The notes under the pieces were generated by a model, which saw only the letters and a program-made list of their open reading frames with translations, was not told the DNA's origin and made no database searches. From Bacillus sp. Xin1 (lineage in GTDB: Bacteria > Bacillota > Bacilli > Bacillales > Bacillaceae_G), in NCBI RefSeq assembly GCF_013314535.1, contig NZ_JABUAE010000014.1:48690-112689 (forward strand): DNA of 64,000 nucleotides. Direction: 5' to 3'. A program made the translations under genes and the position numbers. Below are positions 50,619 to 59,798 of the stretch, piece after piece (the first letter of the stretch is position 1; each line of letters opens with the position of its first letter).

Positions 50619-51584
50619 TTAAGGTATTAATAAAATCTTCCCTGTACTTTTTCGGTTTTCTAATAATCGATGTGCGTCAGCACCATTTTCTAAAGAGAAT
50701 GTAGTTGGATTTTGGATATGTAATTTTCCAACAGTAATCCAATCAAATAGTTGCTGTGAACGTGTTTTTCGTTCTTCATACGTTGTGAGTACATTCCAAA
50801 GATCCCCGCCAGTTAAAGTTTTCGAAGTGTCCATCAGCATTCGTGGATCAACAGGGGCAGGATCGCCACCAGCCATTCCGTAAAATAAGACGGTACCACC
50901 AATTTTTGTGGTTTTAAAGCTCTCTTCTAATGTAGAACCTACTGATTCGTATACACCATCTACGCCATGACCTTTTGTGATTTGTAGTATTTCTTCACAC
51001 CATGATTCTGAATATAAAAATACATGGTCTGCTCCAGCTGAAGAGGCTGCGTCTGCTTTTTCTTTAGATGAAGTAAGACCGATTACTTGTGCGCCTTTCA
51101 TTTTAATGATTTGTATGAGAAGTTGGCCAACGCCTCCAGCTGCTGCATGAACTAATACAATATCACCAGCTTTTACTTTATAGCTGTCTTGTGTTAAGTG
51201 GTGTGCTGTTAACCCTTGTAATAAAACGGAAGAGGCTGTCTCAAAGGAAATTGAGTCTGGGAGTGGAATCGCTTTTTCTTTTGGAACAGCTACTAACTCC
51301 GCATTTGCGAATGGTACATCAGCAAATGCAATGCGATCTCCAATCGTAACAGCGGTAACTTCAGTACCAATTTGCTCTACAATTCCTGAACCTTCATATC
51401 CTAATATATAGGGAGGGTTACCAACAAGATGATAGTTACCTCTACGTCTATATATATCAGCAAAGTTTAAGCCAATTGCTTTTGTGCGAAGAAGAATCTC
51501 ATTCGGTTTTATAGCTGGATCAGATACTTCTTGATACTGTAATACATCCGCATTTCCGAATTCTTTGAAACAAAGTGCTTTCAT
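50619..51584 (-). CDS. Quinone oxidoreductase (zeta-crystallin type)
   Basis: A 321-residue MDR-superfamily NADPH:quinone reductase. It has the Qor features ADIYRRRGNYHLVGNPPYILG at the active site (quoted in part) and the NADPH motif HAAAGGVGQLLIQ near 148-160. No zinc-binding cysteines are present, as expected for this branch. It reduces quinones or enones by one or two electrons. Divergent from a LysR gene that likely controls it. RBS GGAGGTATTTCAA. Confidence 0.9.
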   Translation of the reverse strand: MKALCFKEFGNADVLQYQEVSDPAIKPNEILLRTKAIGLNFADIYRRRGNYHLVGNPPYILGYEGSGIVEQIGTEVTAVTIGDRIAFADVPFANAELVAVPKEKAIPLPDSISFETASSVLLQGLTAHHLTQDSYKVKAGDIVLVHAAAGGVGQLLIQIIKMKGAQVIGLTSSKEKADAASSAGADHVFLYSESWCEEILQITKGHGVDGVYESVGSTLEESFKTTKIGGTVLFYGMAGGDPAPVDPRMLMDTSKTLTGGDLWNVLTTYEERKTRSQQLFDWITVGKLHIQNPTTFSLENGADAHRLLENRKSTGKILLIP

Positions 51585-51681
51585 TTGAAATACCTCCAGT
51601 AGTACACCGATATTGTTTGTTATTGGTTCTTATCATACAATACATATATCAATCGTCAAAGAGAATTATTTAGATGGAATC

Positions 51682-51698
51682 AATCGAAAATATCGATT
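51682..51698. promoter_or_regulatory. LysR-type box overlapping the lysR leader
   Basis: AATCGAAAATATCGATT contains ATCGA-N5-TCGAT, a T-N11-A LysR site, immediately before the ribosome binding site of the LysR gene. It could give autorepression and control of the divergent oxidoreductase. Confidence 0.5.
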
Positions 51699-51715
51699 AT
51701 AAGGAGGAGAGGGAT

Positions 51716-52612
51716 TTGGAGATAAAACAATTAATTACATTCAAAACAGTGGCTGAAAACTTGAACTTTACACAGTCTGCAAAAATATTGAACTTTGCTC
51801 AATCAAGTGTAACAGCACAAATAAAAGCATTGGAAGCTGAGTTAGGAACAGTATTGTTCGAACGATTAGGAAAACGTATTTTTCTAACGGAAGCAGGAAG
51901 AAAGTTTCAAGTATATGCAGAAAAAATGATTGCGTTAAGTTACGAAGCGAAACTGGTTGTGAAAGATGAGGAAACAACATCTGGTACATTAGTGATTGGT
52001 GCGCAAGAAAGTCAATGTACATATCGACTTCCTTCCATATTAAAGGAATTTAAGACAAAATTTCCGCAAATAAAACTAATATTTAAGCCTGCTCATTCAA
52101 ATGAAGCTGTAAAAGAGCAACTATTGGAAGGAAAACTAGATTTAGCATTTATTTTAGACGAATGCAAAGTAGAAGAGGCTTTACATGTAGAGTCGTTAGT
52201 TCAAGAAGAAATAAAAATAGTAGCGTTCCCTAATCATCCTTTGCTAGAAAAATCCATCATCTCTACAAAGGAGTTAGAAAGTGAAACACTTCTCTTAACA
52301 GAACTTGGTTGTTCTTATCGTACTATATTTGAGGAATTATTCCGTGCAGAAGATGTATATCCTGCAAATAAAATTGAGTTTGTTAGTGTGGAAGCAATTA
52401 AGCAATGTGTTATAGCGGGTTTAGGTATAGCGATTTTACCAGCGATGGTAGTGGAGAAAGATATACAACAAGGTGTAATGAAGGAGTTAGTTTTAGAGAA
52501 TACAATCGCTCCTATTTTTACACAAATTGCGTGGCATAAAGATAAATGGATCACTTCGCCCTTGCAGCAATTCATAGATGTAACGAGAATGGTCATTAGG
52601 AACAATTATTAA
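51716..52612 (+). CDS. LysR family transcriptional regulator
   Basis: A 298-residue LysR regulator: helix-turn-helix at 15-40 (NLNFTQSAKILNFAQSSVTA) and an effector domain from about 90. TTG at 51716 behind AAGGAGGAG gives the standard LysR start (MEIKQLITFKTVAE); the longer frame to 51674 would overlap the operator. It is divergent from the quinone oxidoreductase, the usual arrangement for regulator and target. Confidence 0.9.
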   Translation: MEIKQLITFKTVAENLNFTQSAKILNFAQSSVTAQIKALEAELGTVLFERLGKRIFLTEAGRKFQVYAEKMIALSYEAKLVVKDEETTSGTLVIGAQESQCTYRLPSILKEFKTKFPQIKLIFKPAHSNEAVKEQLLEGKLDLAFILDECKVEEALHVESLVQEEIKIVAFPNHPLLEKSIISTKELESETLLLTELGCSYRTIFEELFRAEDVYPANKIEFVSVEAIKQCVIAGLGIAILPAMVVEKDIQQGVMKELVLENTIAPIFTQIAWHKDKWITSPLQQFIDVTRMVIRNNY

Positions 52613-52923
52613 AATGTAGTTCTAGAAAAAGTGTTTCTATAGATGTAAGTATATAAAATGAGACTCTTCAATTTGGAGAGTTTTTTATGAATTGTATAAG
52701 AGGAAGTTGGAAGTTTTGTTGATTGTAAGCGTCAAATATTCCCCACCTGTCATTTGTAAATAACCCATGAGAAAATCTCCTTACATACTACATATAGTTG
52801 AAAAAAATCCCCTTCCAGTATACTGAATAAAGAAATTTATCTTAAAGATAAAAGTGTGTTTGATCATTTATAGATCAAATTTTTGGAACGTATGAAAGAA
52901 TGAAAAAGGAAAAGGTGTTAGAA
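52613..52923. other. Intergenic stretch
   Basis: Contains a short terminator at 52662-52687 (ACTCTTC with GGAGAGTTTTTT) for the LysR gene and otherwise nothing I can interpret. Confidence 0.45.
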
Positions 52924-53078
52924 ATGAAAACGTATATTGTAGTTGGGGATGGGATTCTCGGAGCATCTACTGCTTATCATCTTGCAAAAGCAGGAGCTCG
53001 AGTTCCATTGGTTGATCGTCAAGATTTAGGGCAGGCAACGGATGCTGCAGCGGGGATTGTCTGTCCTTGGCTATCACT
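52924..53078 (+). pseudogene. Glycine/D-amino-acid oxidase N-terminal fragment
   Basis: From ATG 52924 after AAAAGGTG the frame gives MKTYIVVGDGILGASTAYHL, AKAGARVPLVDR and ATDAAAGIVCPWLS, the FAD-binding start of a DadA/glycine-oxidase-type enzyme. It then breaks off at about residue 52 of an expected 370. At 53079 an unrelated frame starts (next entry), so a large deletion joined two genes. Confidence 0.8.
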
Positions 53079-53186
53079 GATGTACAAAAATTAGAACAAG
53101 TTGCTGAGACATTAGAAAATCAAAAATTCCATTCTACAATTAGGAACAATGGGAATACATCTTTTATTGAAGTGATAAACAGATGA
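53079..53186 (+). pseudogene. Unidentified gene tail
   Basis: In another frame DVQKLEQVAETLENQKFHST then IRNNGNTSFIEVINR lead to TGA at 53184, two bases before a strong terminator. This looks like the 3' end of a gene fused to the oxidase fragment by deletion. Family unknown. Confidence 0.5.
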
Positions 53187-53216
53187 AAAAGGTTCGGTTA
53201 TATGCCGAACTTTTTC
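53186..53216 (+). terminator. Terminator of the deleted locus
   Basis: AAAAAGGTTCGG with CCGAACTTTTT. Confidence 0.85.
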
Positions 53217-53220
53217 CTGT

Positions 53221-53334
53221 TTTTCCGCACACGAAGCTATGCATATGATTAAAAAAGAACAGATTGATTTACGGGATCAGTCTGTCCAAAACCAAAAAGA
53301 ATTCATCCATCAATTGTTTGGGCTTACAACATAA
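53221..53334 (+). pseudogene. IS6/IS240-type transposase C-terminal relic
   Basis: 37 codons read FSAHEAMHMIKKEQIDLRDQ then SVQNQKEFIHQLFGLTT and stop. This matches the tail of IS240-like (IS6 family) DDE transposases. The rest of the element and its terminal repeats are not visible. It points to past insertion and deletion here. Confidence 0.7.
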
Positions 53335-53502
53335 AATAGAATTTCACTAGAAATATATGAGCTATATTCTCTTTTATTTTATCTTTGCACCAGAACAAGA
53401 ATAAGTCTATACAAAAGCATACGTTGATAATCAGCTTGAAGGTAATATTATTTTATTAATTCTACATACTAAAGAGCATAATGTAAAAAGGAGTCTGCTC
53501 TT

Positions 53503-54360
53503 ATGAATGAAAAGTTGAATCAAGAATTGAAAAGTAATTTAGATGAAACAATTTTACCTTTAACTTCTTTTGACAATGGAAGTAGCATCGAAGTTGCATC
53601 CAACATCTATTGTTTATGTATAAAAATTGTTAATGTATGTTTTGTTGGTGAATCTACAAAGCCAAACGAATGGGTTCTAATTGATGCAGGAATGCCAAAA
53701 TCGATGAATCTCATCATAGATTTTGCAGAAGAAAAATTTGGTAAACATAGTAAACCCAAAGCAATTATATTGACTCATGGTCATTTTGATCATGTTGGTT
53801 CTGTAATTGAATTAGTAAAAAAATGGGATGTTCCAGTTTATGCACATAAGCTAGAAATCCCCTATTTAAATGGTGAAAAAGACTATCCGGATCCAGATGG
53901 CTCTGTGGAGGGTGGATTTGTAGCGAAAATTTCTCCTTTGTTTCCAAATGAGGGCATTGATTTAGGTAACTGTATACATGAGTTGCCTCCGGATGGTAGT
54001 GTTCCTCATATGCCTGGATGGAGTTGGATACATACGCCAGGGCATACTCCTGGACATATATCTCTGTTTCGAAATATGGACCATTTTTTAATCGCTGGAG
54101 ATGCTTTTGTTACCGTAAGGCAAGATTCATTATATAAAGTATTAATTCAACAAAAAGAATTAAATGGTCCACCAAGATATCTTACTACCGATTGGGAGAA
54201 CGCCTGGGAGTCTGTAAAAAAACTTGAGGAGTTGAATCCTAAATCTGTAGTGACAGGGCATGGCCTACCTATGTTTGGGGAAGAATTAAGAAATGGATTA
54301 AGTTATTTAGTAAAAAATTTTGATAAAGTAGCTATTCCTGATTACGGAAGATATATTTAA
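53503..54360 (+). CDS. MBL-fold metallo-hydrolase
   Basis: A 285-residue metallo-beta-lactamase-fold hydrolase. The zinc motif THGHFDH (HxHxDH) is near 88-94, with further ligands in HTPGHTPGH (about 180-188), GDAF and GHGLP. Such enzymes split thioesters, lactones or similar bonds. It is the only intact gene between 52.6 and 56.5 kb. The broken zinc alcohol dehydrogenase downstream may once have been in its operon, separated now by a TnpB relic. Confidence 0.88.
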   Translation: MNEKLNQELKSNLDETILPLTSFDNGSSIEVASNIYCLCIKIVNVCFVGESTKPNEWVLIDAGMPKSMNLIIDFAEEKFGKHSKPKAIILTHGHFDHVGSVIELVKKWDVPVYAHKLEIPYLNGEKDYPDPDGSVEGGFVAKISPLFPNEGIDLGNCIHELPPDGSVPHMPGWSWIHTPGHTPGHISLFRNMDHFLIAGDAFVTVRQDSLYKVLIQQKELNGPPRYLTTDWENAWESVKKLEELNPKSVVTGHGLPMFGEELRNGLSYLVKNFDKVAIPDYGRYI

Positions 54361-54368
54361 CAGTATTT

Positions 54369-54438
54369 CCAACATGCATCCCCTTCCTCAAGCCCGTGGA
54401 GGATATAGTCCATGTGTTAGGAAGGGGATGCATGTTGG
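54369..54438. repeat. 20-bp perfect inverted repeat (hairpin)
   Basis: CCAACATGCATCCCCTTCCT (54369-54388) and its exact inverse (54419-54438) enclose a 30-base loop with CCCGTGGAGGATATAG. It lies just before the TnpB relic. IS200/IS605 elements carry terminal hairpins, so it may be a rearranged element end. Confidence 0.7.
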
Positions 54439-54439
54439 T

Positions 54440-54796
54440 CGTGCACAGCAAGAAGTATTTTTACGATTCAAAAAGGCCTTTGATGGCTTTTTTCGTGGGG
54501 AAGCTAACTATCCAAAACTGAAAAAATATAAAGACTATAATATTCTTGCTTTCCCTCAATTTGGATTCAAACCAAATGGAAAACACTGCTTGGCGATGTC
54601 ATTTGCAGAGAACGGAAAATTATACAATAAACGATTGGGAGAAATAGAAATCCTTTTTCACCGACCGATAGAAGGAACTATTAAGCAATTTATAATCAAA
54701 CAACTTGTAAGAGTGTTAAGGAGGGTTCATTCACTAACTAGGAAAATGATTGCTGTAGTACAAATAAATATAAAAGCTATTTTTGGAGGCATGTGA
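54440..54796 (+). pseudogene. TnpB (IS605 OrfB) N-terminal relic
   Basis: The frame QEVFLRFKKAFDGFFRGEAN, YPKLKKYKDYNILAFPQFGF and RLGEIEILFHRPIEGTIKQF follows the N-terminal part of TnpB/IS1341-type proteins (KAFxxFF, PxxKxY, HRPIEG). The RuvC catalytic part is missing, and the last 30 codons are unrelated. The first codons of the open frame from 54374 read through the hairpin and are not transposase. Confidence 0.75.
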
Positions 54797-54798
54797 TT

Positions 54799-55931
54799 AT
54801 GAAAGCTGTAACCTATCAAGGGCCAAATCAGGTACAGGTTAAATAAGTTGATGATGCGAGATTAGAAAAAAAGATGATATTATTGTAAAGATTACTTCAA
54901 CTGTTATTTGCGGATCCGATTTACATTTATATCAAGGTAATATGCCCTTACCCCCAGGATACATTATCGGTCATGAACCAATGGGAATTGTTGAAGAGGT
55001 GGGTCCTGATGTCACTAAAGTAAAAAAAGGAGATCGTGTTGTCGTCCCCTTTAATGTAGCTTGCGGGCATTGTTTTTATTGCCAACATGAAATGGAAAGT
55101 CAATGTGATAACTCAAATCCTCATTATGATTCTGGTGGATACTTTGGTTATACAGAGAAATTTGGTAACCATCCAGGTGGTCAAGCTGAATATTTAAAAG
55201 TTCCTTTTGGTAACTTTACTCCCTTTGTTATATCAGAATCATGCGAGCTTGATGATGAGTCACTACTTTTTTTATCCGATGTTTTACCAACAGCCTATTG
55301 GAGTGTAATAAATGCAGGTGTAAAATCAGGCGATACTGTTATCGTGCTTGGTTGTGGACCTGTTGGGTTAATGACACAAAAATTTGCTTGGATGAAAGGT
55401 GCCAAGCGTGTAATCGCAGTTGATTATTTGGATTATCGAATGAATTATGCAAAAAAGATTAACAATGTTGAGATATTTGAGTTTACAAAATACCCGGATA
55501 TGGGAGAACATTTTAAAGAAATTACGCATGGTGGAGCGGATGTCGTCATCGATTGTGTAGGTATGGATGGAAAGAAATCGCCTTTGGAATTTGTTGAACA
55601 AAAATTAAAATTACAAGGGGGAACCCTCGGTCCTATACAAATTGCTACAAAAGCCGTACGAAAATATGGAACGGTTCAAATGACAGGTGTTTATGGTGGC
55701 AACTATAACGCATTTCCACTAGGCGCATTTTGGATTAGGAATATTAACCTTAGAATGGGACAAGCACCGGTCATTCATTTTATGCCCGAATTGTTTGAAA
55801 AAATAACAAAAAATGAATTTGATCCAAAGGAGATCATTACACACAAACTCCCTCTTGAAGAAGCGAGTTATGGTTATCAAATTTTTAATAATCGTGAGGA
55901 TAATTGTATAAAAGTTATTCTGAAACCTTAA
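54799..55931 (+). pseudogene. Zinc-dependent alcohol/formaldehyde dehydrogenase, broken
   Basis: Start ATG 54799 after TGGAGGC gives MKAVTYQGPNQVQVK then TAA at 54844; a one-base loss in the A-run at 54866-54872 shifts the frame. Beyond this the reading is intact to 55931: CGSDLH and GHEPMG (catalytic zinc), CGHCFYCQHEMESQC (structural zinc), and LGCGPVGLM (NAD). It resembles glutathione-independent formaldehyde dehydrogenases. A 329-codon frame remains from an internal ATG at 54942, lacking the first catalytic zinc ligand. Confidence 0.87.
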
Positions 55932-56078
55932 AAATCCGTCATTTCTCATTAATCCTTTTTAATTATTCTTTATGCTAAAGATAAGATTCAATTCCAAGAT
56001 CTTATCTTTTTACTTTGAAAATAAATACTGAATAAATTTTTAATATAAATATATATAATTTAAATCATTAATACATGT

Positions 56079-56456
56079 CTTACCCGGCTAGCTCAATTAA
56101 AGAAGCAACTGGATACAATTTGGTTAAAAGAAGTCGATAGTATTACTCTTCAATCAACATCGAAAAATTTCACAGATGCTATTCCACGATTCAAGTCTAA
56201 AAAGAATAAAGTTTAATCCTACACGACCAAGAAAACGAACGGAAATATTGCTATTATAGACAACAAAATGAAATTACTTAAACTTGGCTTGGTTCGCTTT
56301 GCTAAAAGTCGTAAAGTAAAAGTGCGCATCTTGCATGCAATGATTCGACGTAACCGAGTGGTAAATATTTTGTATCTATCCTTATCGAAACAAAAGTACA
56401 ACAAATGCCTAAAACTGAATCTGCTTGTAGAACTGACGTTAGACTAAAAGATTTTG
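56079..56456 (+). pseudogene. TnpB (IS200/IS605 family) relic
   Basis: LTRLAQLKKQLDTIWLKEVD, FTDAIPRFKSKKNKV, a TAA where Gln is expected (near 56214), then SYTTKKTNGNIAIIDNKMKL and LGLVRFAKSRKVKVRILHAM are consecutive TnpB pieces. A later shift gives PKTESACRTDVRLKDFA, the start of the RuvC DxG region. Nonsense plus frameshift; the C-terminal half is gone. It is a different copy from the relic at 54440. Confidence 0.85.
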
Positions 56457-56551
56457 CGATACAAGAAAGCCCCTGCATGACTTTAATCTACCTTTAGGCA
56501 TGGGATGAAAGCATCGCAAAACTTACTTAATCGGCACAGAAAATCATCATT

Positions 56552-58225
56552 TTAAACTTCAATTATGATGGGAAGAATCATTGGTTTTCTTTTTGTATGT
56601 GAATATATAAAGTGGCCCAGTGTTTCCTTTAATTCCCTTTTTAAAACATTCCATTGGTTAATATTAGTCTTTTTTATATTATTAATAGTTTCAACTGTTA
56701 GTTGATTGATTTTCTCTAAAAAATCTTCTGAATCGCGAACATATATAAATCCACGAGAAATGATGTCTGGACCAGAAATTATGTTCTCATCTGTTTTACT
56801 AAGAGTAATAACTATTACCAGCATACCATCCTCAGAAAGTTGCTTACGGTCACGTAATATAACATTACCTACATCACCAATTCCTAATCCATCTACATAT
56901 ATATTACCAGCAGGTATTCTTCTGGTTTGATGAGCAATCTGATTCTTAATGTCGACAACTTCACCATTGCTAATGATATAGATGTTCTCTTTCTTAACAC
57001 CTACGGATTCTGCTAATAGACTATGATGATGTAACATTCTAAATTCGCCATGAATAGGAATAAAATATTTAGGTTTCATTAAAGTAAGCATTAATTTTAA
57101 TTCTTCTTGATAGGCATGCCCAGAAACATGCATTCCTGTTGAACTTCCTATTCCATAAATAACATTAGCTCCTAAGCGAAATAAATTATCTATAATTCTT
57201 GAAACATTGCGTTCATTTCCTGGTATAGGAGTTGCAGATAAAATGACAGTATCATCAGGTAAGATATCTACCTGCCGATAGCTTCCACTGGCTAAACGAG
57301 CTAGAGCTGCCATAGGTTCACCTTGACTACCAGTACAAAGAATAGCTACTTTTTCTGGAGCCATTTGGTTGATTTCATTTGCTTCAATTAACATTCCGTC
57401 AGGAATATCTAAGTAACCTTGTTCCAATGCAACAGAAACTACATTTACCATGCTTCTCCCTAATAAAGCAAGCTTTCTATCTGTTTTTAAAGCAGCATCT
57501 ACTATTTGTTGTACACGATTCACGTTGGATGCAAAGGTAGAGATAATAACTTTTCTACGCGCCTTGGTAAACGCTTCTTCAATTCGCCCACCTACTGATT
57601 GTTCTGAAGGAGTAAATCCAGGACGTTCAGCATTCGTGCTTTCCGAGAGTAGAGCTAAAACACCATTGCATCCGATTTTAGCCATTTTATGAATATCTGG
57701 ATATTGATTATTAATAGGAGTTAAATCAAATTTGAAGTCGCCTGTATGAACTACTGTACCTTCTGGGGTATGAAAAGCAATTCCAAGGCAATCTGGAATA
57801 CTATGATTGGTTTTAAAAAATGTTAGATTTATTTGTCCAAACTCAATTAATGAATCAGAATCAATAACAAATAACTGTGTTTGATTTTGAAGTTTATGTT
57901 CTTTTAATTTGATTTCAATTAATCCTAGGGTTAATTTCGTTGCATAAATTGGTACATTCAATTGTTTTAATAGATACGGAATACCTCCAATGTGGTCTTC
58001 GTGCCCATGTGTAACGACTAAACCTCGAATTCTATCCTTATTTTCTTGCAAATATGCAATATCAGGTATTATCAAATCTATTCCTAATAAACTTTCATCT
58101 GGAAACTTAGAACCGCAATCAATGATCACAATATCATCTGAATATTGTATTGCATACATGTTTTTTCCTATTTCATTAACTCCACCTAAAGCAAAAATGG
58201 ATAGTGTATTTTCTATTGTACTCAA
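56552..58225 (-). CDS. Ribonuclease J family protein (extra paralogue)
   Basis: A 557-residue RNase J. The metallo-beta-lactamase motif THGHEDH is at 72-78, further ligands lie in FFKTNHSIPDCLG and HTGDFKFD, the beta-CASP region has LSESTNAERPG and HVSGHAYQEE, and the C-terminal domain is present. It would act as 5'-3' exo/endoribonuclease. TTG at 58225 after AAGGAGG gives the canonical length. RNase J1/J2 housekeeping genes usually lie elsewhere with other neighbours; this copy sits among spore accessory genes behind a 34-bp palindrome, so it looks like an additional one. Confidence 0.9.
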   Translation of the reverse strand: MSTIENTLSIFALGGVNEIGKNMYAIQYSDDIVIIDCGSKFPDESLLGIDLIIPDIAYLQENKDRIRGLVVTHGHEDHIGGIPYLLKQLNVPIYATKLTLGLIEIKLKEHKLQNQTQLFVIDSDSLIEFGQINLTFFKTNHSIPDCLGIAFHTPEGTVVHTGDFKFDLTPINNQYPDIHKMAKIGCNGVLALLSESTNAERPGFTPSEQSVGGRIEEAFTKARRKVIISTFASNVNRVQQIVDAALKTDRKLALLGRSMVNVVSVALEQGYLDIPDGMLIEANEINQMAPEKVAILCTGSQGEPMAALARLASGSYRQVDILPDDTVILSATPIPGNERNVSRIIDNLFRLGANVIYGIGSSTGMHVSGHAYQEELKLMLTLMKPKYFIPIHGEFRMLHHHSLLAESVGVKKENIYIISNGEVVDIKNQIAHQTRRIPAGNIYVDGLGIGDVGNVILRDRKQLSEDGMLVIVITLSKTDENIISGPDIISRGFIYVRDSEDFLEKINQLTVETINNIKKTNINQWNVLKRELKETLGHFIYSHTKRKPMILPIIIEV

Positions 58226-58294
58226 AATGAATATCCTCCTTTTTGAAAACATCCTAGCTTATTTGAATCCATATTGAGATTGTCTAATTTAGAT

Positions 58295-58328
58295 TTATGA
58301 CCAACCATTTATAAATGGTTGGTCATAA
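58295..58328. promoter_or_regulatory. 34-bp perfect palindrome
   Basis: TTATGACCAACCATTTA is followed directly by its exact inverse. It lies 70 bases upstream of the RNase J start and ends six bases before the Mn catalase stop. No T-run follows on the minus strand. The GACCAACCA..TGGTTGGTC core looks like a TetR-type operator; alternatively it is a 3' hairpin of the catalase mRNA. Confidence 0.6.
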
Positions 58329-58333
58329 TAATT

Positions 58334-59188
58334 TCAAAGCTCCATATCTTTTAATCCCGGACTATGCTCATTTGGCATTTCAGGAAGTTCTGGTACAGGA
58401 AAACCTTTTGGTGGCTCCGTTACACTTAACATTCCTTTGTTTCTACTTGGTGATTCACCTTGGAAGATCTCCCCGATTCTTGTTTCATCTAACCTGAAAT
58501 TAAATTGTGCATTATGAAATCCCATTTCTACGTACTTTCTACACTCAGGATATTTATTGATATCGTAGTTCGGTACAGGGAAGAGTTTCCCCCATTCAAC
58601 GCCTAAAGTTTCTAATGCTTTCGCAAATGCATTTTGATGTGCATTATCACGCACAATTAAAAAGGCAAGTGTTTCACGAAAAGTTTGATTTGAGCTCATT
58701 TCATAAATCCTTGTCTTTTGAAGTACACCAGTTGATTCAAGAACTAGGTTATCCATTAAATCACTAATTAAATTTCCATGACTGTATACCCACGATCCAT
58801 TCCATGGGTTACCGGCTGCATCTACTGGCAATGAGCTTTGAGCACCTACAATAAAATGGTGAGGATTTGCATGTTTGACCGCCTCATCAAGCGGTGCTTT
58901 ATCCATACCAGCATTACCTGGCGTAGGCTTACCAGATCCATTTAATAATTGATTAATTGTATTCTGGACGAGCTCTACATGACTAATTTCCTCAAGAAAA
59001 ACACCTCGAAGTAAATCACGATATTGCTTCGCTTTTCCTCTAAAATTTGAACTTTGAAAGAAATATTGCATCATCGTACGCATTTCACCAAAATGTCCGC
59101 CAAGTATTTCTTGTAAGACCTTCGCAGCGGCGGGATCTGGTTTGTCTGGCTTAATAATATTAATCAATTCTTCTTTGTAATAATACAT
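58334..59188 (-). CDS. Manganese catalase
   Basis: A 284-residue non-haem catalase. Di-manganese ligands are recognisable: Glu35 in HFGEMRTMMQYFF, Glu67 and His70 in LEEISHVELV, Glu in LVLESTGVL and His in RDNAHQNAFAKAL. It converts H2O2 to water and oxygen. Related Bacillus proteins (YdbD, CotJC) are spore-associated. ATG at 59188 after GAGAGGTA. Spore context on both sides suggests mother-cell or forespore expression, which is inference. Confidence 0.92.
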   Translation of the reverse strand: MYYYKEELINIIKPDKPDPAAAKVLQEILGGHFGEMRTMMQYFFQSSNFRGKAKQYRDLLRGVFLEEISHVELVQNTINQLLNGSGKPTPGNAGMDKAPLDEAVKHANPHHFIVGAQSSLPVDAAGNPWNGSWVYSHGNLISDLMDNLVLESTGVLQKTRIYEMSSNQTFRETLAFLIVRDNAHQNAFAKALETLGVEWGKLFPVPNYDINKYPECRKYVEMGFHNAQFNFRLDETRIGEIFQGESPSRNKGMLSVTEPPKGFPVPELPEMPNEHSPGLKDMEL

Positions 59189-59498
59189 AGAAAATACCTC
59201 TCTTTTTGGAATGAACAACAATTTTTATATTTCCCAAAGTCAGGAGATTTATTACTATATTGCTTTTATATTCTAATTATTTATTTACATAAGATAATCA
59301 ATAAAGAACATACTCTGTTTTTTGTAAAAAGCAGAGTATGTTCTTATGCATCAAATAGAATTTCGTTCGTATTTTTAGTTTATAAAGGGATTGTTGTTGA
59401 TTTTGTGCTACGTCTAGAGCTCTTTGTGTAGACACTAAACCTACTTGTAGTTGTTTTTGTACATTAGTTGGTTAGTAATACTCTTTATTAACCATATA
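59189..59498. other. Intergenic stretch with hairpin
   Basis: A 14-bp perfect stem (AAGAACATACTCTG at 59304-59317 with its inverse at 59332-59345) could end the CotF-like transcript on the minus strand. Otherwise nothing recognised. Confidence 0.4.
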
Positions 59499-59696
59499 TT
59501 AACTTACTTGTTTATGTGTTTCGATTACATCCTGTAAATGTTGATGTAATACTTCGCGAGTTTGATCAGATGTAACTTTTGTACTTGCATATGTATAGAT
59601 TCTTACAGCTGTTTTAGAACCAAGTAATAGATTTATTGTGATAACCTGATCTGTTATAGGTCCTATACCTGTGATATTTTGTATAAATTGATTCAT
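59499..59696 (-). CDS. CotF-like spore coat protein, short
   Basis: A 65-residue protein. The segment ITDQVITINLLLGSKTAVRI and REVLHQHLQDVIETHKQVS matches the N-terminal half of CotF/YhcQ-type coat proteins (TDQVIAxDxLxxxKxxVRxYA). Full-length relatives continue with a tyrosine-rich tail that is missing here, so it is either a short family member or a truncated gene. ATG with AAGGTG 11 bases upstream. Confidence 0.6.
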   Translation of the reverse strand: MNQFIQNITGIGPITDQVITINLLLGSKTAVRIYTYASTKVTSDQTREVLHQHLQDVIETHKQVS

Positions 59697-59798
59697 TATT
59701 TCATGAACACCTTATGTATAAGGTTCCACTTGCTTACCATTCCTTTTACATATGAATTCAAGTAGAGAAAAGAAGAGGATTAGGAGGATAACGCAATC

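Noticed and set aside
54374-54439. ATG-led N-terminus of the TnpB-like frame
   Set aside because: These codons are translated from the inverted repeat and share nothing with TnpB.
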